Both the position numbers and the translations under genes were made by a program. Under the pieces are notes generated by a model that saw nothing but the letters and a program-made list of their open reading frames with translations, was not told the DNA's origin and made no database searches. This document shows, piece after piece, positions 34,818 to 47,346 of a stretch of 64,000 nucleotides of DNA; the stretch's first letter is position 1, and every line of letters starts with the position of its first letter. Location: assembly GCA_021234155.1 (NCBI GenBank), contig JAJEKV010000051.1, positions 1,740,754-1,804,753 of the forward strand, given 5' to 3'. Origin of the DNA: Isoetes taiwanensis (Eukaryota > Streptophyta > Lycopodiopsida > Isoetales > Isoetaceae).

Positions 34818-37177
34818 ATGGTGGCTACTGGTCATGCATCTACCTCTCGGAGGTGCGGCGGCGGTCATGCATCTACCTCTAGAGGTCGCGGACCCATGCG
34901 TGTGCGCCGATGGCGGATTACGGGGGCCCCGCAACTTCGCGCACATGGTCGCTGCTTTGGAGTTAAGGGTCGGAAAAGAGGCCCGAATGGGAGTTTGTGA
35001 AAGAGTTTGGGCGCAAATGAGTGGGAATGTGTTTTTTGTGGATACACATCGGTAAAATGGTTCTGCAACAAGAATTCGAGCTCACATCTTACGTGAACGC
35101 GAGACGTCGGTGTCGCAACTTGTACCGCATCTGGCCGACTTGGCGAAAGGATGCCATCGAGATTGTCTCGACCGGATGGGATACATAAAAGCGAAGAATA
35201 ATATGAGAAAAAGACGAAGTTCTTAATACTCAAGAGCGGGGCCCGCGTAAGCGGCACGAAGATAACTATACCACCCCTGTTGGGACAAAGACATACCCGA
35301 TCGAGGGGCGGACTAGGGTCAATAGGTATAAGCACGGAGAACAGAATGATAGAGACAATTGAAATAGTGGAAAGACCGAGACGGAAACAGAGGGGGTTGA
35401 TCATTGCTTAACATCAGAGCAATTGAAGAAGACACAACTGAAGGTTGTAGAGGCATTTTTATATGCTGGGCTGTCTCCACATATTCTGGAGCATAAAGCA
35501 ATGAAAGAAGCCTTCCAAGAAGTTGCCAAAGCAGGACCGGCTTTTAGACTGCCTTCATACAAGCATGCCAACAATAAGATGGTTGATGAAATACATGGAA
35601 AAATGGTTGAGAGGGTGGAGATGAAGTTGTGTCGTGTGACTGAAGCGCGGCCAGCTTCATTAGTGACTGATGGTTGGAGCAATGTAAACAAGGACCATCT
35701 TATTAATTTCATGATCGTGTATCCAGGGGGTGAAGTATTTTTGAAAACCGTAGAAACCAAAACTGACCAAGTGACCGGAGATTGGATTTTTCAGAAAACA
35801 AAGGCCGTGATAGAGAGTTTTGGACCGAAGAGAATATTTCAAGTTGTAATGGATAACGCGTCTAATTGCAAGCTAGCGGGTCAATTACTGGAGGCCGAAT
35901 TTCCAGGGTTGCATGCTACTAGTTGCCAATGCCATTGCACGAACCTATTCTTTGAAGGATCGGTTCTCCAGGACACGTGGTTCAAAGATCCCATTCGAGA
36001 AAGCAGCGTCGGCTTGTAAAATTCATCACAAAGAAGCCGCAATTTATGCCATTTACAAGTCATTCGTCCCGGAAGAGCCTAGCACTCATGAATCCCAGGC
36101 AAACTTCGGTTTGGTTCCAATTATATCTGTCTTGAAAAGAGTGCTTTGAAGTGTCGTGATTGGATTATCTCAACCTTTAATCATCACGAGTTTTTGATTG
36201 GGAAAGAAGGCGAAAAAGGGAAAAAATGCCGCCAAACCGACAAAGAAAATTTGCTGCCCTTCGAGAAATGCTTGGGCGGGAGACATTTTGGAAAGGTGTA
36301 AAAAATGTTGTGAGGTGCATGCAACCTGTTTGTCATGCCATCAAAACCCTTGATTCTTCGAAGGCAAGCACTGGAAAGGTCTGGAGGTGTTGGCACTCCA
36401 TTCAATCCTTCCTAGAACGTGATGGTCCCAATGCGCCATTTGACAATGCTAAGCGCGCAGCACTACTCAGAGACTTCAATGAACGATGGAAGAAGTCATA
36501 CAGTGATCTTCATGGCGCCGCGCATGCCTTAGACCCACACAACCACGATATGGACCAGCATACAGATAAAGAAGTGATGGGGTCGTTGAAGAAGGTTGCA
36601 AAAATGTTCTATCCCAACAGCTCGGACTACAAGCTTTTCATTGCCGAGTTAACTGAATACCAGAACCTGAGTGGAAGGTGGGCAGATGAAGAGCTTCACG
36701 ACGCACTGGAGAGTCATAAGAAGGAACCAAATATGGAATCATATGCATGGTGGCAAGCCCATGGGCAAGTTACTGATACCTTGCAGGCAATTGCAATGAC
36801 TATCCTCTCTTTGGTATCTTCCAATAGTGCAAGTGAGAGGAATTGGAGTGCCTATAAGTACATACACAGTGTCACCCGCAATCGCTTGCTACATAAGAAG
36901 GCAGACAAACTTGTATACAACTTCTCAAACCGGGCGGCTATTGAATCGTAATGCGGGTACATCCATAATCGATAAGCTATAGTTTCCTTTCATGGATGCG
37001 GTATTCGGCGGAAGAGGACAGCTTCAAGACAAGGGAGGGCGAGATGCTTGCAATAAATGCTGCAAGCCATGTTGATGAAGACATTCAACGTACCCACTTC
37101 GTTGATGACGAAGATGATATAGACCAAGCCATATTCTCAGATCGGATCAGCCGACAGAGAGGATACCGAGGAGTCTG
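34818..37177 (+). pseudogene. hAT transposase, copy 1 (BED, DUF659, hAT-C)
   Basis: Likely start ATG at 34,818 (MVATGHASTSRRCGGGHAST). A zinc-finger segment ANEWECVFCGYTS follows at about 35,015. The DUF659 region at 35,423-36,019 carries SLVTDGWSNVNKDHLINFMI and MDNASNCKLAGQLLEAEFPG, then CQCHCTNLFFEG. The C-terminal part at 36,226-36,951 ends with the dimerisation motif LSLVSSNSASERNWSAYKYI. The enzyme would cut and paste the element. Frame breaks occur before 35,405, near 35,960-36,020, near 36,130-36,230 and after 36,930. The 678 bp at 36,253-36,930 equal copy 2 as far as I can read. Either a dead gene or one disrupted by sequence errors. Confidence 0.85.
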
Positions 37178-37819
37178 ATACAGAAAGGCCAGGTTCGAGC
37201 AATGCAGTTGATGACGGATGGCTTTAACGGATCCAACAACGGACTCACCTTTTAACTTTACCTTGACAAACAGAGAATCGGGCCGGAAAAACATCGCCTC
37301 GAGGGGCGTTTCACTAAAGGAAAGGGTCATCGGAGGTTGAACCTAGGTTCCCAAAAAGAAGAGGATGGAACGCAAATGATGAAAACTGATGAAGAAGGCG
37401 CCGCCTAGAAAAATGATGTGATGAGTATCTTGATCCGCTTGTAATTGGTCTTGAGGATTTTCATACTATTGTAACCGGCCCCCGCACTATTAATAAAAAA
37501 AGAAGTTTTGGTTATAATTTTTGTCACAAATGTTTCGTTAATGTATGATAGTTCTTTCTATGTTTCTTTCTATGTTTCTTTCATGTAACCGCCGCGGTGC
37601 CACGAAAACCTTCGTTGGATCGGACCGCCTCGACCTCCGTTGTTGCTTGCCTCTTCGCATGCCCGAGAATCTTGCGATGAGAAGTAATCTACGATGCGAA
37701 GGGGGCCAAACAGCCTCGGACCAGCCCTACGAATCGATCCATCGGAAGGTTCACAAGGTAATTTCGTATACCCAAGTCGGAATAACCCGGTATGCCAAAT
37801 TGGGCTTTGAATGCTATTC

Positions 37820-39058
37820 GGACCTATAATTGTACTCTATTCCTCCGGGTGGCACATGCTCAATACCCAAATGGGTTTGCATGGCATGTGCCACCCAAAG
37901 GAATGGAGGTACAAATTATAGGTCCCGGCGGCATCAAATGGCGATTTGGCAACCGATTCAAGAGGATCACGCTCCGGGCCGGGATGAAAGAGACACGAGT
38001 ACAAGCATCGAGACTTCCCAACCCTTTAATTCACCCCTCTTTGAACAATGGAACTTAGCATGTAAACTAAGCTACATTGCCCAAAGAGGAGGGGAAAGAA
38101 AGATTGGGAAGTCTCGATGCTTGAACTCATCAATCACTAACATCCAATTAACCCGAAGGATCACGCCCGTGCCGGGATGAAAGAGACACGAGTACAAGCA
38201 TCGAGACTTCCCAACCCTTGCTTTCACCCCTCTTTGAACAATGGAACTTAGCATGTAAACTAAGCTACATTGCCCAAAGAGGAGGGGAAAAAAGATTGGG
38301 AAGTCTCGATGCTTGAACTCATCAATCAACGACATCTAATGAACCCACTGAATCGCAAGCTCCTTCTACGAAGTCTATATTGTTTGCCATGGAGAATATA
38401 AAGCCCGGTGACGACAACCATTCAAGAGGTTGCGCTCTTGGCTTACTCCTTTTTGAAGTTTTCTGCTTGGGCGTATCTAATTAGCCACCCGAGTGAGCGA
38501 TGTCATCCTAGGGGCAAATTAGATACACAAAACGTAAAAGCGAAAGAGAGACTAAGCGGGGTGAGCGAAGTTGGAAGACACTTGTATGCCAAATTGGGCT
38601 TTGAATGCTATCCGGACCTATAATCGTACTCTATTCCTCTGGGTTGGCACATGCATTTGAATACCCAAATGGGTTTGCATGGCATGTGCCACCCAAAGGA
38701 ATGGAGGTACAAATTATAGGTCCGGATGGCATCAAATGGCGATTTTACGTACCAAAAGATTAACGTGACGTCCTCCAATTTCAAGTCATAGTGATGCTCA
38801 AGGTTCTCCATCAATAGAAGGAGTTAGGATGTTCCATGATTTGGTGCCCTAACAGCCCTTTGTATAGATGGACAACGCCGGGCACCACTTTGGCTTGAAA
38901 TTAGAGTGCGCTCTCACCTCTCGGCCCTCGAGACACGGGTCCAGGGCATCGAGGGCGTCCCAATCTTTGAAAGCCTGGTCTTTGGACAATGGAACTTAGC
39001 ATGTAAACTAAGCTACATTGCCCAAAGAGCCGGGAAAGAAAACGGGAAGTCTCGATGC
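37820..39058. repeat. Array of two alternating long palindromes (A, B, B, A, B), copy 1
   Basis: Type A (37,820-37,925 and 38,614-38,723) folds on itself: GGACCTATAAT...GGGTGGCACATG against CATGTGCCACCC...ATTATAGGTCC, with a small inner palindrome ACCCAAATGGGT. Type B (38,005-38,120, 38,198-38,312, 38,946-39,058) folds as GCATCGAGACTTCCCA against TGGGAAGTCTCGATGC, enclosing CCTCTTTG...CAAAGAGG and CTTAGCATGTAAACTAAG. Each is about 105-116 bp. The array lies between the transposase and the RING gene. It could be a transcribed hairpin source, nested MITEs or a regulatory block. Confidence 0.85.
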
Positions 39059-39901
39059 TTGAATTCAGGAGTCAAAGCTTGCTTCAATCACTAACATCTA
39101 ATGAACACACGAATGCAAAGCAACCACTAGGCCTTATATCCTCCGTGGCCACAATAAAATAGAGTACTCAAAACCTTGTAACCTCCTCTAGAACGAATCG
39201 ATTTCTGCCCGACCCCCATTTTGCGGCGTCTTTGTGTAATATAACCTAGCAAAGTATCTAAGATACATTGACACAGTAGACACCATAAAGAGTGAGAGCA
39301 AAGCTCGCTCCTTCTAAAGGAGGTAACAAGAATTTCGAGAAGTCTATATTGTTTGCCACCGAGAATATAAGGCCTGTGACCTCGACAACCATTCAAGAGG
39401 GTTGCGTGTGCAGATGTTTTGACTCACTCACCATCCAACCATGACCATCCAAGAGGGTCGCGCTCTTGGCTACAGGTGAGCCAGGGTGACCACTAGGACA
39501 AACAAAAGAGACTAAGCCAGGATAAAAGAGATTGGGAAGTCTCAATGCCTTTACTTGGTCAAACGTAAAACTTAAAGAGCGATTTGGAAGTCTCGATGCT
39601 TTTACTATGAGCACTACTCGATCCTTTGATAACATCATTACACCTTGTTTGAAATAACGTCATTATACCCCGCCATTCACAAAATGATCTGAAATCAAAA
39701 TTTGGCATGTCTAAAAATGTAATATCTCATTTTCATTGGTCATTTGGATCAATATAATCACCCTCAAGCCCCCGGAGGTGGTGGTAAGAACCCGGTTAAT
39801 GTCCGCAATCGCTCTCCTTCACGCTGCTCCTCCACCCCCTCCACAATTCCATCTCGCGAAAGGTTTGAAAAGTGTGCATCGCCCATCCCTCCTGCGAAAT
39901 G

Positions 39902-41175
39902 TCAAATGTGGCAACGCCGGCATGCGACCTTGCATATTAAATATGGCATATTGTAACTTCGGGAAAAATCCATCCGCCTTGCAAGGTTGGACAGAGGCGG
40001 CTTTGCAACATCCAATCAAGAACACATCGCATGTGCATACGATGCCCACACCCTAGAGTGTACCAGCCCACATTGTCCCGGGGTTGTCACCACAAAATTG
40101 GCAATGTCTCGTAATCAACAACCTTTAGCTCTTCCCATCGACTCTCATACAAATACTGGCGAGGGAGATAGGATATCGACTCCGAAGTCACCCTAAAAAG
40201 GGTCGAGTCTAACGATTTGGTCAAATTAGCGCAAGTGCTCGTTGTTCTCTCTAAGGACCGTTGCCTCCCTGTTTAATGCCGCTAGTTGCCGTTTAGCGTC
40301 CTCTAATTCAGCCGCCATCTTATCATACCCATCGACACGGTCCTTCAGCCCGAATATTCTCCTCGAGAAAGTGTCGGGTTCCGACTTCTCTCATTCTCTA
40401 GTTGGGCCCGAATATCCACAAGGTCATTCCGCGGCTCCAGTAGCGGCCCCTGTCACTTCCAAAAGTTGGATAAGCGTCGGCAACAAGGTATGTAATGGTG
40501 ATGGGCTCACCATGTGGCCCCTCTCGCTATCTTCCGATAGCTTGACCCTCTTCATCTTTGCCACTACCGCTTCCTTTGCCTCCATTTCCTACTCCCATAA
40601 TTTCACGGGCACTTCCTTCACAAGCTCGTGAGTATACTTCTAAGAAAAACTCTTACTAAACTCACCGGATTGTGGGGTAAATGTCCCTTCACTTGGACAT
40701 GACGCCGAAAGTGCTTTTGCTCGAACCACGAGCATTCTTGCACTCGTGAGCCTTATACTTACCCCGCCTACTAGGCCACTCACTTTCAAACTCATTCTTG
40801 TCCAAATTTGTGATTACATCGTCGTGTGATGCCGCTCCACTTGGACAATAGCCGGGCCCCCGCCTGCGCCGACTACATTATGCACCTGCGGATGGTGCAA
40901 TTATCCCTCTTTGAAACTTCATCCATCGCACGCGCAACCTTCTTAACTCGCCGTCGCGAAACTCATTCGCCCTTGCATGTCTTTGCTTTGCTCTCTCCAT
41001 TTGCCGAGCAAACGACATCTCAAGCTCGTTCTCCAACCCTTGATGCCAAGGAGACGAGTAGAGGGGGTCCTCAAATTAGAGGGAACCCCAAAAATCCATG
41101 CTGATCCTGCTGCTCGACGCGACCGACATTCCGGTGTGTCGAGATTCAATTCTTAGATCCCGTTAGGTGGGACAT
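39902..41175 (-). pseudogene. Coiled-coil RING-H2 protein in hAT, copy 1 (broken)
   Basis: Counterpart of 58,429-59,680. The same order is visible: start near 41,175 (CAT of GGTGGGACAT), Glu/Leu-rich coil encoded about 40,240-40,460, RING region about 40,130-39,902 and stop TGA at 39,902-39,904. Relative to copy 2 there are many small changes at CTG, CAG and CGG sites that break the frame; for instance the CXHXXH part of the RING is frameshifted. Function is inferred from the better copy 2. I regard the damage as possibly artefactual. Confidence 0.6.
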
Positions 41176-41434
41176 AATTTGACTTTTACGACTTCTATAG
41201 GTGCACTGACTGACTTGTATAGGTGTGCTTTGACTTCTTGTCTTTATAATGTTCGTTAGCTGCGACATATAAAAAAGCATAGAATAAATAACACAAAAAA
41301 CACACGAAAAGGAAAACTAAGCTACACAACACACATAGACAATAATCTTTCATGTAGCATCAGATAAGTGTTTAATGAATTTAGTTGGAATATTATGTAA
41401 TACAAGGATGTTTGAATGTAAGTGAATATGCACG

Positions 41435-43152
41435 CTAGGCGTGACTAGGACCAGCTTGGTCTAATGCATCGTCGCCACCCTGGCCAAGTTGAAGAATCCA
41501 ATCTGATTCCAATTGTGGCCTCGTGCACGGAATTGGAGAGCAATGAAAACTGCTCCGCATTGTGTCAAGTAGCTGGGCCATATCAAATTTTCGTGTTTTG
41601 TCCCTCATTGGCGACTCAACGCAATGTTTCAAATAGTTAGCACATTCTCCGATGCTTGCCTTGCTGCTCCAAGTTTCCTATTGACTCAATGTAGGAGTGC
41701 TTACTAGCAAAGTCAGCTAAGTAGTAGACAATGTACGCTGCCCCGTGTAAATCAAAGTCAACCCTTGCAGGCACTGTCTTCGAGCCACTACCAAAAAAAA
41801 GATCATCATGCATATATGGATGCCTGGCCCTTTCCATCTCAATTCTTTTCTTACCTTCGCCATCCATACCCTTGTAATGCCATCGTTTTTACCTCCACCG
41901 CCTCGTGGATCAACCTTGGATTCACCCCCAATCACAAATGCCAATGTATACAAACGAGGATTAATACATCCCTTCTCCTTTCCATAATCAAAATGGAGCA
42001 ATATATTGCCCGATGCAAGTCCATATGCAAATATCTTTCTTGATGGAGCTTTTCGTAGCCATTCTGAGAATGACATTGCTAAGTCCCCAACCCTAGAGGC
42101 AACAAATAATTCTTTTCTTTTCAAGGCCTCAAAGCGACCTCAAGTCCGTCTCAACTCGGGGGACAGCTCCCAACTTCTTAAATGCAAGCTCTGCAAAGGC
42201 ATTGGACCCATGACTTGTAAAGAAGGTTGCCAACGAACCTCCATTCCAAAAAGGGAAAATTAAGCCTTGTCTTTCTAGGCGGTTGTGCTACCAATGCAAA
42301 TAGATTATACACCCGTGCCTAACTTGCATTCCCTCGACTCCCTCATGTTCTTCAAAGATAGCTTCCACTAACTTATTGGGTTACGTACTATGCTGAAAAT
42401 TATTATGTTGAAGTTTTACACAATAAGGTTCATCCTTAATAAAACTAGACCCTAAAATATTGCACTTATACACTGCACCATATGAACCCGGAACCCAAGT
42501 AGTCTACCATGGCAAACCAAGTAGTCTTGGCATGCTCTCTTCTCGAGCTTCCCACTCCTATCACGTCTCACCGGGACGTTTGGCTTTTTATGGTTTTCGC
42601 CAACACTTTCTTAACAAGATGGGGGTTGATGGGCCTCTTTCTTCAATTTTCTCGTTGGTCCACGCCGCATTCCATGTCTTGGCTTTTTCTTTCAACTCTA
42701 GCCTCAAGCGATGACTACTCAAATTTGCAACTTCGTGGATCATATTGCGGTAGTGCGGCTAATATTACCCACTATCCATGTATACCTCTCTTGCTCACTC
42801 TTTTTCGGGCTCTAGCTCCATCATTCGAAGCTTAAAAGCCCTCGGCATCTTTTACCAGCCACGCATGGTAGTCTAGCCATCCTTCCTCACTTTGCTAGTA
42901 ATCAATTCCAAATCCCGAATGAGGCATTGCATGGTAGATTACACAACCAGTTCATGAAATCTGGTCTCAAAGTAGACCATGCTTGTTGTGGTCTACTTCT
43001 TTTCTGTGGCGTCTTTGCGAAGATGACTTCGAGGTTGCAGCTCAGTAGCACGTGTTTGAGACGCCAATGCCTCTAATGGTTCTTGGCTCTATCTGAGACA
43101 CTAATGCCACATTTGGTTTGCAAGTTAACTTCCGCTCTCTCTTACAAGTCAT
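41435..43152 (-). pseudogene. Kinase-like protein in hAT, copy 1 (broken)
   Basis: Counterpart of 59,936-61,651. The best preserved parts are LASGNILLHFDYGKEKGCIN with LYTLAFVIGGESKVDP (about 42,040-41,880), the mid part GDLAMSF, and the C-terminal VDFDLHGAAYIVYYLADF (41,765-41,710) ending PSHA-stop at 41,435. The glycine loop region near 42,480 is frameshifted here. Combining copies suggests an HMDLHPGN catalytic loop in place of HRDLKPEN. No clear DFG is seen in either copy. Confidence 0.55.
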
Positions 43153-43860
43153 ACTTCTTGTTTTAAGGGATTGTCTAGCGGGGCTAGCAAAATCGACTCC
43201 GCGATAATACACAACCCGACAACGGCAACACCTACAAGTCAAGCAAAGATAAAACTTTCAATTTAGTGCTTAGCACATGAGGGTAAATCAACTCACTTTA
43301 ACCAAAACAAAACACTAATTTTATGCTTCCTACACTAAGACCCTAACATGAGTATGTATGTGCAAGGCCAAGGATAGGGTAACAAATAAAAGGACCAAAA
43401 CACGATTTATGATCTATAGCCCACTACTTCCAAAATGCAAAGGCTAGCAAGTTTTAAATGCATTGCACTTGTCCTAGGTCACGCTTTTTCAAAAGACGAG
43501 ACCAATCAATGCTTATCAAAACATAATGCCCGGTTCCTATATTAGTGTCGGACTTTCATCAACAACACCATCGGGAACTAGGGTGTGAATTGATAAAACA
43601 TTCTCCTAACCCTTAATAAAAGTAATAACAACGACACCTTTCGACAATCGTGACCAAGGCCAACAACGCCCGGCGTCAGTGAGGGTTATACTCTTACTAA
43701 AGGGAGACCCTAGTTGCCTTAAGCCAGGCGATGCCACCCACCCTCGGCATGGCGCAAATAAATCTTGCAATACCAGGCAAAGGGGCATGCCTATGCTCTT
43801 GGCAACACGCAACCCTAAAAAGCCCTCTCGGTTGTTGTTTAAGGGAAGGCAACCAATTTC

Positions 43861-43944
43861 TTTTTTTTTTTTTTTTTTTTTTTTACTTTACTCTTAAATT
43901 ATTATTTGCTTAAATTATTATTATTATTTTTTTTTTTTTTTTTT
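43861..43944. repeat. Poly-T and ATT low-complexity tract
   Basis: Two T runs of 19 or more flank a TTATTATTATT stretch. The same tract recurs at 62,345-62,425 with different run lengths, as expected for slippage or homopolymer base-calling error. Confidence 0.9.
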
Positions 43945-44159
43945 CTAAAATAGGTAAGCTCAGCCCATTTTACGTAACAAGGCACTCACCATCGTTCGCC
44001 CCCTTACATTGGGGGCAACAGCGAGGGCCTAATCTATGGACCTAACTTTGGCCTACCTATCAAAAAAACAAAAAAAACCCTAAAACTAAGAAAAACAAAA
44101 AAAAAAGGTTTTGGGTGGCAAATTGCAAGGTTAGGCGCGGAAATACCTTGTTTGCTTGG

Positions 44160-44465
44160 TATAAAAACTGAATCCAGCGCGCCGAATATATAAAAAAATT
44201 TCGCGTCTGCTTGAAAACTTGATTCAGACGTCTGCGAAACTTTTTTTTCGCCAGACGTCTCGCAACGGAAAACCAAATAGACTGCCGAACACGCCCGGTT
44301 TGAGCGTCTGTAGTTTCGAATTCCAGCGTCGCTGAAAAACTTTTCGCGTCTGTGAACTGAAGTTTTCGGCGTCTGAAAAGTCGAACCAATACTTTTATAC
44401 GGCGAAAACTTTGTATTCGGCGTCGCTGGGTTTTTCGTGCGCTTTCGCGAAGCTTTCGCGTACGC
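44160..44465. repeat. Right subterminal repeat array of the hAT, copy 1
   Basis: Variants of GCGTCTG, AGACGTCTGCGAAAC and CGGCGTC cluster up to the duplication junction at 44,465. The array mirrors the left end. The terminal repeat itself is absent because the sequence switches to RPK2 DNA. Confidence 0.65.
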
Positions 44466-46253
44466 GAGAAACCCTCCTATTTGTTGTCCTTCGCAAATAA
44501 TAACTTTACTGGCAGTATGAGATCAGATCTTTTCAGCCAGTGCAACAGTTTTCAGGCATTTGAACTCAACTTGGGAAACAACAGGCTTTCTGGAAGACTG
44601 TCTGGTGAAGATATTGGGGGTTGCATTTCTCTTATGCAGTTCAATGTGACATCAAATTATATCACTGGGCAACTTCCAATTACATTGTCTAGCCTAAAAA
44701 ACCTCACTGTTCTGGACCTTTCGAATAATTTACTGAACGGAAGTGTTCCATCTGAGTGGGGGACCCTTGAAAAGTTGGAGGCCCTTGTTTTGGCAAAAAA
44801 CGGGCTGTCAGGATCTATCCCACATTCTGTTGGGCAACTCTATTCATTATTTGTTGCTAAATTTTTCAGAAAACAATTTTTCTGGAGAGATACCTGAATC
44901 ACTTGGCAACCTTACCAAGCTCAGATCTCTGATTTTAAACAATAACAGTTTGTCAGGGGATATTCCAGGTGCTCTTACAAGGCTCACTTCTCTATCTTAT
45001 GTGAACTTGGCATTCAACAACTTGTCTGGCAATGTTCCCAAGCTGGGAAATTGGGTATCACTCTGTTATGCGACTGAAAGCTTTGAAGGTAACAGCTATT
45101 TGCAAACTTGTGGTGCAGATTCTAATCCATTAGCTTCACCATCCCATCGGTACTCTACAGCTGTAAATAGTTCTGCTGGAAATACTCCTCCCTCATCACA
45201 CCATGCATTGAGTTCCGTTATGATCGCAGCAATTACATCAGGATGTGCCATAGCAATTGTTCTCCTTGTTCTTGGGTTTCTTTTCAGTACACTAGACAGA
45301 AAATGCCACACCGCACAGGATACCGTTCTGGGAGGAAAGAAGTTGTGACTTTTACAAACATTAACTTCAATCTGACATATGAAAACGTTGTGAGGGCAAC
45401 TGGTAATTTCAGCGTGGACAATCTGATTGGTAGTGGTGGATTTGGAGCGACTTATAAGGCCGAATTGATGCCAGGTTTGGTAGTTGCAGTCAAAAGGTTG
45501 ACCATGAGCAGGTTCCAAGGTGTTCAGCAGTTTGACACTGAAATTCGCACATTGGGGACAATTCGGCATTCAAACCTGGTCACCCTGATTGGTTACCATG
45601 CTAGTGAAGCTGAGATGTTTCTCATCTATAACTATTTTCCTCGAGGGAATTTAGACAGCTTTATTCACAACAGTCAGAGAGGCGAGATTGGTTGGCATGT
45701 GGTTTACAAGATTGCATTGGGAATTGCAGAGGCCCTTGCATATCTACATGATGATTGTATCCCAAGGGTTCTACATCGTGACATCAAGCCCAGCAATATC
45801 CTTCTTGATAACAACTTAAATGCATTTCTTTCAGATTTCGGGCTGGCACGATTGCTTGGTGCATCTGAGACACATGCAACTACTGATGTTGCAGGAACAT
45901 TTGGCTATGTTGCTCCTGAATATGCAATGACATGTAGAGTGTCTGATAAAGCAGATGTCTACAGCTATGGGGTTGTGCTTCTCGAACTCCTTTCAGGCAA
46001 GAAAGCACTTGATTCTTCATTTTCTGAATATGGTGATACCTTCAATATTGTCCTCTGGGCATGCATGCTTATTAAGGAAGGACGGGCGCATGAAGTCTTT
46101 GGTGAGCTGTGGGAACTGGGACCAGAAAGTTACCTTCTGGAGGTCTTAAAACTTGCTGTGTTATGTACAGGCGAATCACTCTCTAGAAGACCATCCATGA
46201 AAGAGGTGGTTGAGCGTCTGAGGTTAATACAGGCATCTCTACCATTTACTTAG
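44466..46253 (+). pseudogene. 5'-truncated RPK2-like copy (codons 592-1186)
   Basis: Second copy of the RPK2 3' half, fused at its 5' side to hAT DNA, so it lacks the signal peptide, LRRNT and over half of the LRRs. It is essentially identical to 25,972-27,759. Two single-base differences are visible: an extra base in TTTGTTGCTAA near 44,854 and a missing T in a T run near 45,281. They shift the frame between the last LRRs and the membrane helix and then restore it. The kinase domain with HRD and DFG is intact (45,243-46,253 is open). No promoter is evident. It could be transcribed only if the hAT end supplies one. Confidence 0.93.
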
Positions 46254-46365
46254 GAATATTTGCTTCTGAAAACATCACATCAAGATTTTGTATTGTTTCC
46301 TTGCACCCCAGTTTAGGACGCATCAGTTCCTATATGTGCAGGATACGGACATCATAACATAAATT

Positions 46366-47055
46366 GAGGACTGACTCTCCATACAGTGCAGGGATATTAA
46401 TTCAAAATGCAATTTTTTCTTGGTCCATCATTTGCTATACAATGGAACAAATTTAGATGCACAACCAATGCCCAAATGTAAACCAAAGGAGAGTAAGAAG
46501 TTTGTCTTCTTAAAACTGGCAGTTCAACCCATCGAACATTTCTTATAAAATCTATGAGCAATTCTCCTTGAACATGACCGACTCTCCATAAGTGCACACT
46601 TTTTCCTAAATTTAGATACAATTAATGCCCAAATGAGAACCTAAACTCCTTTGCGTTCTAAGCAGTGTCGTCAAAAACTGGTTAGCTCAGCCAATATTAC
46701 CCTTAAGAAAATTACATATTTCTGCCTGAACTAATAAAACACGCTGACTCTTCATAATTCAGGGATATTACTTGAAAATGCATTTTGGGGTTTTGCAACA
46801 CGCAAATTTAATGCCCCAATGAGAACCTAAACTCGTTTGCCTTTTAAGAGTGTCTTCTTTAAAAACTGGTCAGCTCCGCAGAGTATTATTTCTGCCTAAA
46901 CATGACTGACTCTCTGTAATGAAGGGATATTATTTCAAAATGCATTTTTGTTTTTTTGAACAAGCAAATTTAATGTCCAAATGAGAATCTAAACTCGTTT
47001 GCGTATTAAGCAGTGTCTTCTTGAAAACTGGTCAGCTCAGCCAATATTACCCTTA
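46366..47055. repeat. Four-unit tandem repeat, second copy
   Basis: Duplicate of 27,872-28,570 with a few homopolymer-length and single-base changes. Confidence 0.8.
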
Positions 47056-47264
47056 TGGAATTCTGCTTTTTTACAGAATAGGCTTCTGCCCGTGCTAATA
47101 ACACATGCATCGTGACAGAAAAAGCTGTCGTAAAGTTGGCTGAAACGGATTAGGGAAGGGAGATTTATAAAATGAAATGTTCCAGTGAATACCTATTTGA
47201 TCCAAAATCACGAGATCTTTAGTTGCATTTCAAAATCGTCAGAAAGCAGAAAAAAAATTGTAAA

Positions 47265-47346
47265 CGTCGCCTGAGAGATTCGAACTCTCGCGGGGAAACC
47301 CCATGTACTTAGCAGGCACACGCCTTAACCACTCGGCCAAAGCGAC
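47265..47346 (-). tRNA. tRNA-Ser(GCT), second copy
   Basis: Identical 82-nt copy of the gene at 28,773-28,854, with the same anticodon GCT, class II variable arm, A and B boxes. It was duplicated with the 18.5-kb unit and keeps the same flanks, so it should be equally expressible. Confidence 0.97.

Larger units (their letters stand above)
25972..44465 (+). repeat. Unit 1 of an 18.5-kb direct tandem duplication
   Basis: Starts at GAGAAACCC in codon 592 of the RPK2-like gene and ends inside the right subterminal array of the hAT. At 44,465/44,466 the hAT end is joined directly to GAGAAACCC again. Contents in order: RPK2 3' half, 3' tandem repeat, tRNA-Ser, TIR element, SINE, LINE 3' part, hAT lacking about its last 110 bp. 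Confidence 0.95.
33984..44465 (+). mobile_element. hAT transposon, copy 1 (right end truncated by the duplication junction)
   Basis: The left end CAGGGATAGGTTC starts at 33,984, directly after the 8-bp site GAATGGAA (33,976-33,983). CAGGG-type ends and 8-bp duplications are hAT hallmarks. The element holds subterminal repeats, a plus-strand transposase, an array of palindromes, a minus-strand RING-H2 gene and a minus-strand kinase-like gene. It stops at 44,465 within the right subterminal array, about 110 bp short of the terminus seen in copy 2. Reading frames are more broken than in copy 2 except in the transposase N-terminal half. Confidence 0.85.

Noticed and set aside
37820-39058. CRISPR-like array
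   Set aside because: The repeats are long self-complementary hairpins of two kinds without unique spacers, in a plant nuclear context.
44466-46253. A second functional RPK2 gene
   Set aside because: It lacks codons 1-591 including the signal peptide, and has two frameshifts as read.
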